This document shows positions 24,772-37,229 of a DNA stretch of 64,000 bases, one piece after another (within the stretch, counting starts at the first letter, position 1; the number at the start of each line of letters is the position of its first letter). A program made the translations under genes and the position numbers. The DNA comes from Lycorma delicatula (Eukaryota > Arthropoda > Insecta > Hemiptera > Fulgoridae), in NCBI RefSeq assembly GCF_047948215.1, contig NC_134455.1, positions 78,560,189 to 78,624,188 of the forward strand, read 5' to 3'. The notes beneath the pieces are model-generated. The model did no database searches. It saw nothing but the letters and a program-made list of their open reading frames with translations, and was not told the origin of the DNA.

Positions 24772-25589
24772 TGGCATGTCTGTATATATCTAATATTTAT
24801 TATTTATTCTACTGATTAATATAAATTGTACACTGATTAAAAATTAATATTAGAAACTTGTTCGGAAATTACAATTTATAGCTCAACTTAATTCCTATTG
24901 TACAAGAAAAAAGCTGACAAATTACTGCCATGACTTTCCCGGTATGAAAATTTTTTTCTAAATCTAACACCCCGTTGGATAAAATAAGAAAAAGAATATT
25001 ATCCAAAAAACTTTTCTCCATTATCGGACTTATAATTTAAAAAAAAAAAATAGAAATTTCTTGAAAACTCTATACATGAAATATAAATCTTCAAAAATAT
25101 TTGAACCGATAAGAGATAAGAGCAAAAGAACATAACACATATATTTCAATTTGGGGTAAATTTTTGAAAAACGTTTTATATAGATTATTTGTATATATGC
25201 GTTGTAGGTAACAAATATTCTTTAATAAAGTTTTCTCTAAAATATCTCTGAAGAAAATAACAATTGTTTTTTTTCACACAGATTTAAAAACAAAAACAAA
25301 ACAGATTTAAAAAAAAATGATCTACATATAAAAATATGCCTACATATAGAAATATATGAACTAGATTTGAAGAAAATTGGTTCGCACATTCCAGAGAATA
25401 AGGCCAAAAGCACAGCGACACGCATACATACACACACTTTTTTTTGATCGGTTATTTTCAACCATTTTAGCTCCACACCCAAAAAAAAAGAATATTTTGT
25501 GACACCCCGCCTAACTTAACCCAATGAAACCAAGTTAAAACTATTTAGTTACGTTAATAGCGACAGGTATGAAAATGTATATATGTAGC
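24772..25589. other. AT-rich spacer
   Basis: It includes a small duplicated CTACATATA.AAATAT motif near 25322-25355. No gene. Confidence 0.5.
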
Positions 25590-26292
25590 GTACAACAAAT
25601 ATAAGCAATTTATAGGTTCCAATTTGATGCACGTGCTCGCTGTAATTTGGTCTGTTTGCACAACATTCGACGTAACAGCTTCATGTTTGAACATTAAAAA
25701 AATTCAGTTCGCCGAGTATATCCCGAAAGATAAGTTTCTCGAAGAGATGGGTATTGAATCCATTTAATGAAAACGTTGTTGCAGCTGCTAAGTTACCGGT
25801 TGAGATTCACGACCAGCAATGTCTACCGATAAAAAGTTACAACTAAAATTCACATCTGAAGATTTAAATACGTTTTGGCTTGTTCGTCGAAGTGGTTATT
25901 GAAATTCAGTCATAGAAGCATTGATAATATTAATCCCTTTCTCCACGTCTTATCTCTGTGAAAAGAGTTTTTTGTTTATAGTTGCGCTAAAAACTAAATA
26001 TAGGAATCGTCTTTTATCGTTTAAAAACAATTTGCTCTTGTGATTTTCTAACATAGATTTACGTATGGAGAAACCTTTACATGAAAAACAAACAAAACCA
26101 TCTCATTAATTTATTTTCTTTACATGTGTACTTATAAATGTAAGTGAAAATTTTATAAGAATTGATTTTATCCTCATAATATGATTTTATTTTATTTAAG
26201 TGTAAAGTTGTAGGCTAATTTTGCGACCTCCCTCTCATATCATTGCGACCCCCTTGGGGTCGCTACCCCCAGATTGTGTAACGATGGTCTAG
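25590..26292 (+). pseudogene. hAT-like transposon 3' end with decayed transposase C-terminus
   Basis: Across several plus frames the C-terminal dimerisation region of a hAT (ZBED5/SCAND3-like) transposase can be read: VLNPFNENVVAAAKLPVEIH, FTSEDLNTFW, a SIDNINPF block and VALKTKYRNRL. This is the typical order DLNTFW ... LPFSTSYLCE ... LKTKYRNRL. Stops and frameshifts are frequent. Downstream, GCGACCCCCTTGGGGTCGC (26244-26262) is the subterminal GCGACCCC foldback commonly seen at the ends of these elements, and AGATTGTGTAACGATGGTCT may be the decayed terminus. The 5' half and first terminal repeat were not found. Confidence 0.72.
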
Positions 26293-27671
26293 GTGGACAA
26301 GTTGGACCATAAAACTTAGAGTTGCAAAATCCGTTACTCCAATTTTCAACCACCATACTTCTCTCTTTAGTTATTCCTGCTACATACGCTGGTAAAGTAA
26401 AATTGTAATTTGGTAGTAATTGTAATATTAAATAACCTATTGGAGTTGTGTTTGGAAATAATCACCTAAATTCCCCTACTGTGCAAGAAAAATGTTAATA
26501 TATTTTTTGTATGTCCTTCAATAAACCCTGAAATAAAATTTAATTTGTATATCAGAAATTTAGGAGGAATATCTTCCAAAACATCAAAAGTGTCTGACAA
26601 TCCTTCTTTTTGGAGTACACTTTTTTCGAATAGCTAGTTCCTCTAATGGTCCTGTTATAATTTTCTATACATTAACTGAAAGTTTTTTAATAAAACCTTA
26701 TATTCATAAACGATTTTTATTTTTTTTTTATATTTATTTCTGATTTGTTATAGCCTACTGATATTCAAAATATTTTCGATAGAAAACTTTAAGAAAGTTG
26801 AAAAACTAGCGGTACACAAATAATATATATTTGCATTATTAACTTTCTCAGTAACTAACCAATTGCTCAACTGAACGCACTCCTTTTTTACTTTTAAATA
26901 GACGCAAAATTCTCAAAAAAGAAAGTAAATCTATTCAGTAAATTTGTTATTTAAACTACAAAACGTTTTCAATTCGCCTTTAAATTTTTACTTTTTGAAA
27001 TTGGCGTCAAATTAGGGTTAGTAAAGATGCTGGTGATTGTTTTTATAAAATATAATACGTTTAATAATTCTTTAAAAATCTAAACGATTTTTTTTAATAC
27101 GTTATTTTAACTATGATAAATCTAAAATTATTGTATTTAATAATTTATAATTAAAATATTCTATTGTATGACCTTTTGGTCTGAACACAAAAATACAATG
27201 TAGCCTATATCTTGTTTTTTTATCAAAAGAACCAAATTATCAAACTCAATTCATTAATTTTCAATAACGGATGCTAAAATGATAGATAAAAACATGTTGA
27301 TAGTGATAACCAGCAGGGAGTTACGATAACAACCAAATCAAATTTATAACGAGAAATCTAAGCTGTCGGATCAATTATTTTTTTCTTTCAATAAAGTAAA
27401 GCAAATAAGTAGTAAAACCACTGTTTATTTTTCACTTAAAACACTAGGAGATAGATAAGGAAAAAAATAATATTTTTTACTAGAGGCAAGTATATCGATT
27501 AAAAAATTATAAATAGCCTACATACGAAAGAAAAAAACTAGATTATGCTGGTGTCTAAAACAAGAAAGAAGTAGAGAAAGAATTACTAAATGGAAAAGGG
27601 TAAGAGAGAGAGAAGGTGAAGAATGTTATAAATGATTTATAAACAGAATAAGCCTACTATATCATGTTAAG
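26293..27671. other. AT-rich spacer; would hold the 3' UTR of the 27672 candidate
   Basis: On the minus strand this lies downstream of the stop at 27672-27674. AATAAA (TTTATT on plus) occurs near 27424 and could be a poly-A signal, though such hexamers are frequent here. Otherwise there is only AT-rich sequence. Confidence 0.35.
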
Positions 27672-27844
27672 TCAGTATATTTTCAGATAGGCTTCTATTA
27701 GTGGTTCGTCAGCGGCTACGGTATCCACTGAATAGAAATTATAATTTCCGTGTAAATCTACTTCGCCTACTTCTTTCTGTAGGCGTTTCGTATTTAAATT
27801 AAATACAATGATTATGTCTAAGTTATAAGAAAATGTGGCTTCCC
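27672..27844 (-). CDS. Candidate terminal exon, unrecognised protein
   Basis: Seen on the minus strand: AACTTACAGCAG provides an acceptor. The exon starts with 2 nt of a split codon and runs 56 codons to TGA at 27674-27672. The peptide starts EATFSYNLDIIIVFNLNTKR, continues with LQKEVGEVDLHGNYNFYSVD and ends TVAADEPLIEAYLKIY. It alternates hydrophobic and polar residues, as in beta strands, and ends in an amphipathic helix. Codon use includes CGC, CTA, GCC, GCT and GAC, unlike the AT-rich surroundings. The polypyrimidine tract is poor (TATATATATC), which is the main weakness. I do not recognise the family. The rest of the gene would lie upstream, at higher coordinates on the minus strand, where I could not find convincing partners. 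A chance open frame or old repeat is the alternative. Confidence 0.38.
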
Positions 27845-29210
27845 CTGCTGTAAGTTTGATATATATAAATAACCAAAATAACGACAAAAGGTGTTATTTT
27901 TATTCCATTTGATAACATATACTAGCCATTTTAAAACTGCGTGATCGTATTTTTATTATTAACAATTCGAATAGCAGAGTCGGAATAAAAGTACAAACAG
28001 ACTGTACATACTTTTAAAATATCTATTAAAATATCTTAAAATTAAAATATCTAATTAAAATAACCAGTAGCTCTCTACTACTTTTCATATATTAGTAAGC
28101 TTACTGCTCATGTTAATAAATTCAAAAATGTTTATTTACACTGAAAATTGATGTCTTCGCTACAACATCTATAAATTTTTGCAAACTAATATAGATAACA
28201 ATACAGAGCAATACAATAATGCAAATCAGTAAAATTTAATAAAAAAAAAATATTAGCTGCTAATTCTAGAGAGCTTATCCAGGTTCTTCCTTACAGTTCC
28301 GTTTCTCTTTCCCTACTTTCCTTATGAGCGTAGACGATATAATAAAGATTACTGATGTTGGGTGACATTATCACCTGCTTAACATCAAAATATGAGAATA
28401 TTTTTCATTTCAAATGAAATCCCTTTGATATAATCAGCAATATCGTCTTAATTTAATAAAATATTTAACTTTTTAAAAGAATTGTTTCTTATTACCTACG
28501 TATAAGAAATTCGTGTAGTTTAAATATGGAAAAAATCGTGAAAATTATTATTAGGTTATCAATAATACATGCAGTAGTATATCAATCGATTTATTTCATT
28601 ATCTATTCCATAGATGATTGATACAAATATCGGCTGAAGATCTGTTGGGTATCTAGCAACTGGCTTTATGAAAACTAATATTATAAATGAAAAATATAAA
28701 AACATATTACAATGTTAATTGTTAATATTACGCAGTCATTTTTACGTTAATTGCTAACAGAATAGATCACAATCAGACTATATAAACAGCAATGAAAAGC
28801 GTTCCAACATATGCTCAACACTTTTCAATAGGAATGGACCAACTGTGTAAATATTCAGTTTTTTCTTTTTTTTATGACTTCAGTAAGATAAATTAAAGAT
28901 TATGCACGGGTATACGAAATGGACTTCTACAGAATACGGAAAAGTTTTAAACCTAACTAGAATTCGAATCTGGGATCAATCGGATAAAAGGTTGAGAAGA
29001 TACCACTCCACTCCGCAATCAGCAATTTTTGTGATTGCAATAAAATCAGTTACAGTGATTTTATTCACTGAAACTGTCAATAGGAAGAGATCTCTTTTTG
29101 TACATAAGCAGAATAATATTCTAAGTGATTATTAATATTCTAGTTTCTCAGTGATCATTGCAGTAGTCATTGGAAACGATATGTTATTTATGTCTAAGAT
29201 AGATAATTAA
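27845..29210. other. AT-rich spacer
   Basis: A 77-codon plus frame (28902-29135) has no recognisable domain. Nothing else stands out. Confidence 0.45.
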
Positions 29211-29540
29211 CCTACGGGGTTGGTCTAGTAGTGAATGTGTCTGCAAATCAGCTGATTTCGAAGTCGAGAGTTCAAACGCTTAACTCCTTGTACAGGCAGT
29301 TACTTTTATAGGGATTTGAATAATAGATCGTGGATACCGGTGTTCTTTGGTGGTTGGGTTTGAATTAACCACACATCTCAGGAATGGTCGACCTGAGACT
29401 GTAGAAGACTACACTTCACACACTCATACATACATACCATCCTCATTCATCCCCTAAAGTTATTACTCAGAGTTAAGCCTCCGGGAATCATCGTCAGGAA
29501 TACCTGACGGCGATTCCCGGAGGCTTAACAGGAGAAAAAA
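29211..29540 (+). mobile_element. SINE-B with an inverted duplication at its 3' end
   Basis: The head CTACGGGGTTGGTCTAGTAG and the family body (GATACCGGTGTTCTTTGGTG, GACCTGAGACTGTA) are well preserved. Instead of the usual single CCGGAGGCTAA terminus, the end is a head-to-head duplication of it, forming a 58-nt hairpin (29472-29529), followed by an A-rich tail. Confidence 0.88.
29472..29529. repeat. 58-nt hairpin at the SINE-B 3' end
   Basis: GTTAAGCCTCCGGGAATC pairs perfectly (18 bp) with GATTCCCGGAGGCTTAAC. After a 2-nt internal mismatch, CGTCAGG pairs with CCTGACG (7 bp) around the 4-nt loop AATA. Confidence 0.97.
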
Positions 29541-29639
29541 AATTAAATTACACTGTTAAAACAATAATACTTTAAAATTAATAATCAAAAATATTTCATC
29601 AACTTTTTTATCGAGTTTTCGAAGAACAGTACTATATTA

Positions 29640-30235
29640 CGTGCGGTAGCGTGGTTAATTGGGTCGATGGGTTCGGGGGGGGGGGGGGTGAAAATGAATT
29701 ACGTTAGGTTTTGAGGAATTCAATGGGGGTTTCTTTATATACTTACATGTGTACATAAATATATATACATAGGCCTAAGTATATATTTTGTGGCTCCAAA
29801 ATCTCCAAAACTACTAAATCAATTTCACTGAAATTTAAATATGCTGTTAGTGTATCCGAAGTTGTATGTATCAACATTTAATAAAGATTGGTTAAGTTTT
29901 TTCTGAATTACGCTCAACTTAAGGTGGACAACAGGCAAAGTAACCTCAATTTGAGGTATTACTTTCGGTCGCATGGATGGATTGGGTGAAGAAAATGAAT
30001 TTTCTTTACATTTTGTGGTATTAGGAGTGCGAAAATACCATTCACTTCACACAGGGTTTCCTTATATATATATACGCCTATGTAAAAATCTTGTGTCTCG
30101 AAAATCTCCAAGACTATTTATCAATTTGATTAAAATTTAGATATGCTGTAGTACTGTATCTGAATTTCTGCACATAAAAATATGATCAAGATTGGTAATT
30201 TAAGGTAACGAAAAAATTTGAGCCGGGCAAGTTAG
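29640..30235 (+). repeat. Diverged tandem duplication, about 310-bp unit
   Basis: Two copies in direct order (about 29640-29945 and 29950-30235) share GAAAATGAATT, GGTTTCnTTATATA, a CCAAAATCTCCAAAACTA-like block, TTTAnATATGCTGTnAGT and AGATTGGTnAA. The first copy contains a 14-base G run (29675-29688). There is no coding content. Confidence 0.75.
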
Positions 30236-32164
30236 AAAATATGTAACTTTTATTTTTTTATTTTCAAATAACGAAAATTCGGTCTTCTTGCGCAGAAGTG
30301 CGCGAGATTTTTCTTTTTTTTGTGCAACCTACTTCTTAAGCTTTTTTTCTTTCTAATAGAGATATAAAAATTAACACTACAATTTTTTATAGATGACATT
30401 ATTTTTTGGAATGTTATGCCATTCTTGAGAGTAAATTTTTAGCCACCTATATTAACTATTATCGTTTGTCACCTAATAAATTAAAAGGCAATCGACAACT
30501 TATTGTAAAAATAAATAAATATTTTGTTAATAACGAAACGTAATTTTAGAAATGATTAGTTAAAATTTATTTAAAGTATAATATCGTGAGATCATAAAAA
30601 GAATATTAAAAATTAGATAACAAGCAAACTACGATGAATCAATCATAGACATGTAATTCTTAAAGTTAATACAGCATATTAATTCGTCATTAAAGATGTT
30701 TTTTAATGTAAAAATGAAGTAAATTATCTTATATGATTAATTACTAATTAAACCCAAATACGAATTGATTTTATGTGATATATAAATCTAAATAATTAAG
30801 ACAGTTTAAATTATATATATATACAAGAATATTGTGTAATGTAGTGTTAATCATTTTTTTAATAATTTTAACAAGAAAAAAATTTTCTTATTTTATAAGA
30901 CTTTAAAATAAGATTTTCTTATTTTAAATACTCTTTAACATTTATTAAGAATAACAAGAAGCAACCACAAAGCTGAACAATAAATAACCAGAGAAATAAG
31001 TTTTTAAATCAGTATAAAATACCTTTTGAAAGGATTATCATTCTAGCCGGTCATTAATGGCTTCATTACTGTTGTATGTTTAATAAGTAATATAAAATAC
31101 GGTCTAACAGGCAACCAACCTTGATTTAAGTTAGTGATCTATTTACTTACTTAACTTCAATTATTTTTTTAACTATAAAAATAATTATTATATTTTATTA
31201 GAATGTTGTGTTTTGTTAATTATTTTATTAATCTCAATAAGTGATATCAGTAAATTACTATCACAACCGAGTTTGTGATAATAATTTAAGTTTCTCGTGT
31301 CTCCAAGTTTCTCGTGTAAAAATGTTGAGTCGCTGACTACATCGAGTTCTAAAAAAAGGACAGTTAAACGGAAGTGAAACTTAGAAAAATTATTCAATAT
31401 TATTTCGTATTTTTATTTATTAAAATTGGGTAAAGTGTTCTGCATATAACATAAATGCTTTTTATTTTAATTTGTCCCGCTTTTGTTGTATATCTGTTTT
31501 ACAGTTTTTACGATGTAGCACAAGAATATCGTAAAAAAAAATAATTAAAAAATTCAAATCCTATCAATATAATTTATTTCTTTAACTAAAATATTTATCC
31601 TTTTTGATGAAAAATAAATCTTTGTCCTTAATCATTCAGCATACACTAAAAAAAGCGATTAACCGCTCCCCTTACAATATATATATATATATATATATTT
31701 TTTTTTTAATTAATATGCTCACAATACAATTTAACAAAACATTTCAAGTTCTGAAACTAAAAGTAAATACTGCTTTGATGAATATATTTTTGAACTTTCA
31801 ATCGAGGATTTTTCCACTATATTGCGGAGAGAGATTTTTTTTAATGGTTTAATACAAACTGTGGATTATTTTTATAAAACAAAAATAATACTTTAAAATA
31901 AAAATTAACTTGTTATGCCGATTTCATTTACACGATTGAAACTTTTTTTAATTACTGAATTATATATCAGTGGATCATTCCCTCTTAATTATCAACAAAT
32001 TTTGTGGCATTTTATGAGAAGAAAAAGAGTTAGTAGGCACAAAATTACATTCCCTTCCCTATTGACAAATGTTTTTTTTTTTCATTTACACGTTCAAGAT
32101 GCTTTTTAGTAAAAATAATTTCAAAAGATACAAAATTAAACAATAAAATTGTATACGTTTACAA
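30236..32164. other. AT-rich spacer
   Basis: It contains a direct 13-bp duplication AAGTTTCTCGTGT near 31288-31318 and a TA run (31678-31698). No gene is supported. Confidence 0.5.
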
Positions 32165-32212
32165 AATTTTTTGAAAATATCAAACAACTCTGTTTGATAT
32201 TTTCAAAAAATT
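32165..32212. repeat. Perfect 22-bp hairpin with 4-nt loop
   Basis: The arm AATTTTTTGAAAATATCAAACA (32165-32186) is followed by ACTC and its exact complement (32191-32212). Pairing stops abruptly on both sides. Confidence 0.96.
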
Positions 32213-32511
32213 CCAAAAATACCAAAAATTTTCTTCCATCTAGTGAATTTTTTTACGAATGAATCGTAGCGTTGAATGTAAAAAAAATATAATTTTTAAC
32301 AATTTCCATTCGATTTTTTTTATTGAGGATAATAATAAAATCTAGTAATAGAAGGAAACCGTGTTAGTTCAGCTTACATAGTAATAAAAAGATTGTAGAG
32401 TGGTAACTACACACGAACGCGCGCGTTTACAATGCTTAATGCATAGATGTTATGGATTGTTTTATGCAGACTAGTATTTTTTACTCTACAAGAAATTTTA
32501 AAATTAATTTT

Positions 32512-32765
32512 AATACACCGGATTGGTCTAGTGGTAAAGTCATCGTTGTAAATCAGTTGATTTTGAAGCCCAGAGTTCTCAGATTCAAAATCTAATAAAG
32601 GTAGTTGTATATATTCGGATTTGCACACTAGATCGTGGATACCGGTGTTCTTTAATGACTGGGTTACAATTAATTAAACATCCCAGGAATGGTCGGCCTG
32701 AGTTTGTTCAAAACTTCACATTTACCGATACAGTTACATTACACTGATAAATCGTTAACGATTTG
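32512..32765 (+). mobile_element. SINE-B, variant 3' end
   Basis: The head is ACACCGGATTGGTCTAGTGG, with the GTAAATCAGTTGATTTTGAAG block and GGATACCGGTGTTCTTTAAT body. It then follows the variant GTCGGCCTGAGTTTGTTCAA...TTTACCGATACA, also found at 11664-11820. No poly-A tail or clear target duplication was found. Confidence 0.85.
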
Positions 32766-33884
32766 AACTGTTCATGCGAAAATAGTTATGTTTTTTAATT
32801 TGTTTTGTTTTTTTTTAAATTAAAATATTAGTATTTAGGTGGTAAATTACAAATTTTAGAATTAAATTTATTGCTTAGGTCTCTGACAAATAATCCAAAA
32901 GACAAGCTGTCAGAAAAATGTGAGTATATCTAGAAAGAAACCACTGAAACCTTAAAAATTCCATTCATAACAGGCTTGACAAACTGGATGGGTTCCATCT
33001 ACATCATTTGTGAATTCCATTCGATAGGTAACTATGAACTGGAAACCAGATATTGCCTGACTGTCAGTGCCCCTAGTGACAAGTAAACAAGAGGCGGAGA
33101 ATATAGGCACTGTTTATACATACTATACTACTGGCACAGTTTAAACATACGAAATTAAATTTGTTCGTTATTTTTCATTCAAATTCTCCAATAAAAAAAT
33201 CAACAAATATTAGCTTACTACATGTGTATTTAACAAGTTGATTATATAAATAAAATTCATCGCAATTGATCTTTATTGAATTATGTTAACACATTCTTTC
33301 AAAAATTTTGATTTTCGATTGGCAAAATGGAATTCACAGTTCGTTTTTTTCTTTTGTTTAGTTATTTTTTAAAAATCTGTATATAATGAGCATTTGTTAA
33401 CTGTAAGACTGATAATATGAAAATTACTTATGCATAAATGTTGAAAGAACTGTTGTTTTTTTGCCTCGTGTTTTATTTACAATTCCGATTTGCCAAAACC
33501 AGAAGTAAATTTGAATACGAAAAAAATTACTTGCAAACTGGGGTTTTCGTTAAAATCCCTTGAACAACTGTATATGTAAACATAGGTATGCATATAGATA
33601 ATATACCTTTAACAGTATACATAAATATATAATAAACATAAATAAGTACACACAAAGATGAATTCAAGGAATATTGATGAAGTTTAGAAAACAAAAAGCA
33701 AACAGAACATTAAAAAATAGTCATATTAATCACACAAAGATTAAGTAATCAAGCATACAAACAGTGAAATAGTGAAACAAACCAAAGAACCAACAAACGT
33801 AACTAGCAAAACGAAATGAAGAATTTTGACGATGCATAAACCCTAGGGTAGTTGATTCACACCAAATCTTGGAAAATTTACAAT
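32766..33884. other. Spacer with one exon-like block
   Basis: 32982-33035 has an acceptor (CATTCATAACAG), 17 open codons (LTNWMGSIYIICEFHSI) and a donor (ATAG|GTAACT), but it is too short to call. The remainder is AT-rich. Confidence 0.3.
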
Positions 33885-34590
33885 CTAATATATAGAGCCG
33901 TTTTAGGTGCCTTACTTCCTGGCTGTTATCCTGGAGTTAACGCAGATAATGCCAGATAATCTTGTATTTCTGTGTTCACGCCTTCTCATCACAAACGTAA
34001 CATGCGTAGACTTAGTCGGATTATTTTCTACTTAGCTAGTCAATCGTTAAATTAATACATTACTGTTGCAGTTTAGCAGAAGGTATGATAAGGGTCAGCA
34101 TCCACAGCCAGGATTGCCGTATCATCCGCGAATGATACAAATGTGATGTTCTCTGGAGTCGGGAGGTCCATAATGAAGACCGAGTACAGAACGGACCGAC
34201 CCCACAACAGATCCCTGAGGAACACCCGACCCAGTATAAAAAAATTCAGACAAATCTTGATTGTACTTCACCTGGGAAAAACATACTTCCAGATAGCTAT
34301 GTAGGATCAAATAATACGGTTGAAGAAGGCTCCTTTTCGTTTACAGAGGAGGCCAGGAAGTCAGACCTTATCAAAGGCCTGCTGGACATAAAAAAAAATC
34401 AGCCGAGCAATACATCTTCTCTTCTAGGCACTTGCTGATAACGTTAACAATCCTGTGTGTTTGTTAGATTGTTGAGTGACCACGTCTGAATCCAAACTAA
34501 TGGTAAGGTATAACACGACCTTCCTCCAAAACCAGCCACAGTCTCTGAAGAAGTAATCTTTCAAATACCTTCCATATCTCCTAATTTGAA
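33885..34590 (-). pseudogene. Jockey-like LINE reverse-transcriptase fragment
   Basis: Read on the minus strand, in order: an RGHST-like start near 34500, VQQAFDKV near 34370, GVPQGSVVGS (34206-34226 region), then after a frameshift MDLPTPENITFVSFADDTAI with the RT catalytic FADD box at 34121-34132. NPTKSTHVTFVMRR follows further on. These are RT motifs 2-7 of a non-LTR retrotransposon in the expected order. Several frameshifts and stops separate them. The region upstream of the RT (endonuclease) is absent, and the thumb region breaks off near 33890. It belongs to the same broad family as 51325-52345, with the same FADDTAILAV wording. Confidence 0.88.
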
Positions 34591-35329
34591 AAAAATAAAT
34601 TTTTTATTTTACTATTAGATATCGGTGTTAGGTGAAATAATTAATGAAAACCAATATTTAATCAAACTATTGCACAAGAACGAAATATAATTAATATTTT
34701 TTTAACTTTAAAAAAATTTCTAAAATGAATAAAATACTGTTTCATACAGATAAATTACTATAAAATAGAACGCAATTCATGGAATACGCGTTTAGTATTT
34801 TCTACCCGATTATATTTCCTGTGATAAAAAAAAAATAATTAATTTTTAATCAAGATCTGAATACCAGTGAAATCAAATCATACTTATTATTAGGATTAGA
34901 TAAACGATACTTTCCTAAGACTGGTTGGTCTTAAAATAAAAATACTTTTACAATCTATCAAAAAATTCTAACTGGAGTATTTTCTTCCTGTATTTGCGTG
35001 TTATATATTATCGTTGTTTTATATAAATTACGATATTTTATTTTTTTAAATTTGAATATTTAAAATTATTATTCTCTTATTACCATACATTACAATAACT
35101 ACAGCAGTCCACCAATGTTATTAATTCATGAACTTGCGAAAGAATACTTAAATAATCATTTTAACAATAATTATAAATATAGATTTTGGAATTCTTTTCC
35201 AATTTTTAATGTTGTATAACGAATAATATTTTTAGAAATTATTATAAGGTACAAGAAAAGAAACCTCTAGATTTTTTTCAAAGTTTTTTATTTCTTTCTT
35301 TAGAGATGAATTAACAAAAGCCTATATAA
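34591..35329. other. AT-rich spacer
   Basis: No features seen. Confidence 0.5.
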
Positions 35330-35660
35330 CAGCATGATGCGATCGAGAGACACCGACACTGACATGTATAAAGATGAAGGGAGAGGTATTGTCTGACCCA
35401 TTTAATAGTTAGGGAGAGCTGACAGGTGGGAGAATAAAACGTGTTATGGTGTGTGTATGTATGTGTGGGAGTATCAGTATAAAGCAGGAGAAGGGATGAG
35501 ATGAAGGGAGGCAGGATTTTGACCTTGAGACCCGGACCAGCAGCCGGACATATGTATCACCCCGCCACACCATTGCTAGAGTAGATCAACAGGCTGCAGT
35601 ATAGGTTCGGACCACGATTAGAAGTGTACTACTATAGTTTGACCATCGGGTAAGAGGAAA
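35330..35660. other. GC-elevated island of unknown origin
   Basis: About 330 bp of purine-rich (plus) sequence containing GTGTGTGTATGTATGTGTGG and a GACCCGGACCAGCAGCCGG segment. No RT, transposase or SINE motif is visible and no long frame. It may be an unrecognised repeat or a conserved non-coding stretch. Confidence 0.3.
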
Positions 35661-37219
35661 GACCCCGTTTAGCTGTTGTACATTGTTTTATTTATTTATT
35701 TTATTATCCCATACAATACTTTTACTTTTTGGTAAAATCATGCGCACGATTTGGTCTGGCAACAAAGTACCGTTAACCTGTCATCAAAAAAAAAAAAAAC
35801 ACACCAAGTTGGTAAACACTAACTCGGATCTTAAAAAGTTTGTCTATAACATAATAAAAGTACCTCAGATCGTCTAACTGTACCTAATTTCTCAACAATT
35901 TAATTTTCACAGTACAGACTTCAAACATGACACACCAACTAGACATAGTCGCGGTATATTCTAACTCGTAATGTTTAGTATTATTATTATGTTGTTATTA
36001 TTACCCCCTATTTATGAAAATGCATCTTGATGACTGTTTCCTCAGGCCAACTGAACAATCTCGTGTAAAAATAAAATCACTACCATCTAATAAGAAAATA
36101 AGTAAGAATTGTAAACATATATAAATGCCACAATATGTCGATCTCTACTATATTATCCCTTATACATTTATTTAATTAATTAAAAAAACAGAGGAATTTA
36201 CCTAATACTGCTTTTAGTAAGGAGTCGACAATTGCGCTCGATAACTTATTAGTGAAAATCAGAGGTTTCCTTATACCTTACGTATATTCATTCATAATTG
36301 TTTTATCAGTATATTCTTTGTTTTCTCCTCTTAGAGTTGAAACAGAGTATATAACGCATCGTTTCAAAAAAAAAAAAAAAATTATTAACAGTTTGCGTTT
36401 CAGTCTTTCTTATTAGGAGAACAGCCACCAATAAAAAGTATTATCTCTCATAGTAATGATGTTTACTGCTCAGTTAACCTTTGTGATAAGCAGAATAATG
36501 TTTAGGACTAAATATCATCTAAATTTCACTGGCTTTGACATGAAGATTTGAGATGATATTTATTTATTTTTGGCATAAAGGAAATGGGAAACCACTTTAT
36601 TCCTTATTTTCCTAGTAAACTTGGCATGGGATTCTTCCTATTCTGAGAATAATTATGTTATACAAGACAGCGATTACTTACTTAAGTCAAGTCACCTATA
36701 ACAATACAGTAATGGCACTTACACATCATGCTTGGTAAAAATAAGTTTAACATAAAGAAAAACTAATTTTTTAAATTCCACTTTTTAACAAAACGATTAT
36801 TTCAAAATAAAAAAAAATTGTTCCAAAAATAATAAATAAATAAATACATGAATTTATAAATTGATAATATATTACAAAAACCACGATGTTCTATTTCTTA
36901 AATAAGGTTGGAAAAGATCACAAATATTCGGTTAAGAAATACACTTCACCACTAACGTATAACTAAAAAGTAGAGCTTAGAATAGACGGTGAAATATGTC
37001 TCAGAGGGTAGCAAAAAGCATATGTTGTATAATTAAAAAACTACTACTGTCTAACCACGTGAATACCAGAACTATGAGTTGTGGCACAATCAGGTCTGCT
37101 AATGATATTTAAAACTGCAGTACTCAGTGCTACAATGTACAATTTGTCTGCTATTCAGTGGAATTATGACAATAATTTGCCAATATTATTATTAATAAAG
37201 TATTAATGTCGTGAATATT
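35661..37219. other. AT-rich spacer
   Basis: Only short spurious frames (e.g. 35683-35877 through an A-run). No repeat family recognised. Confidence 0.5.
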
Positions 37220-37229
37220 AATATAACAC

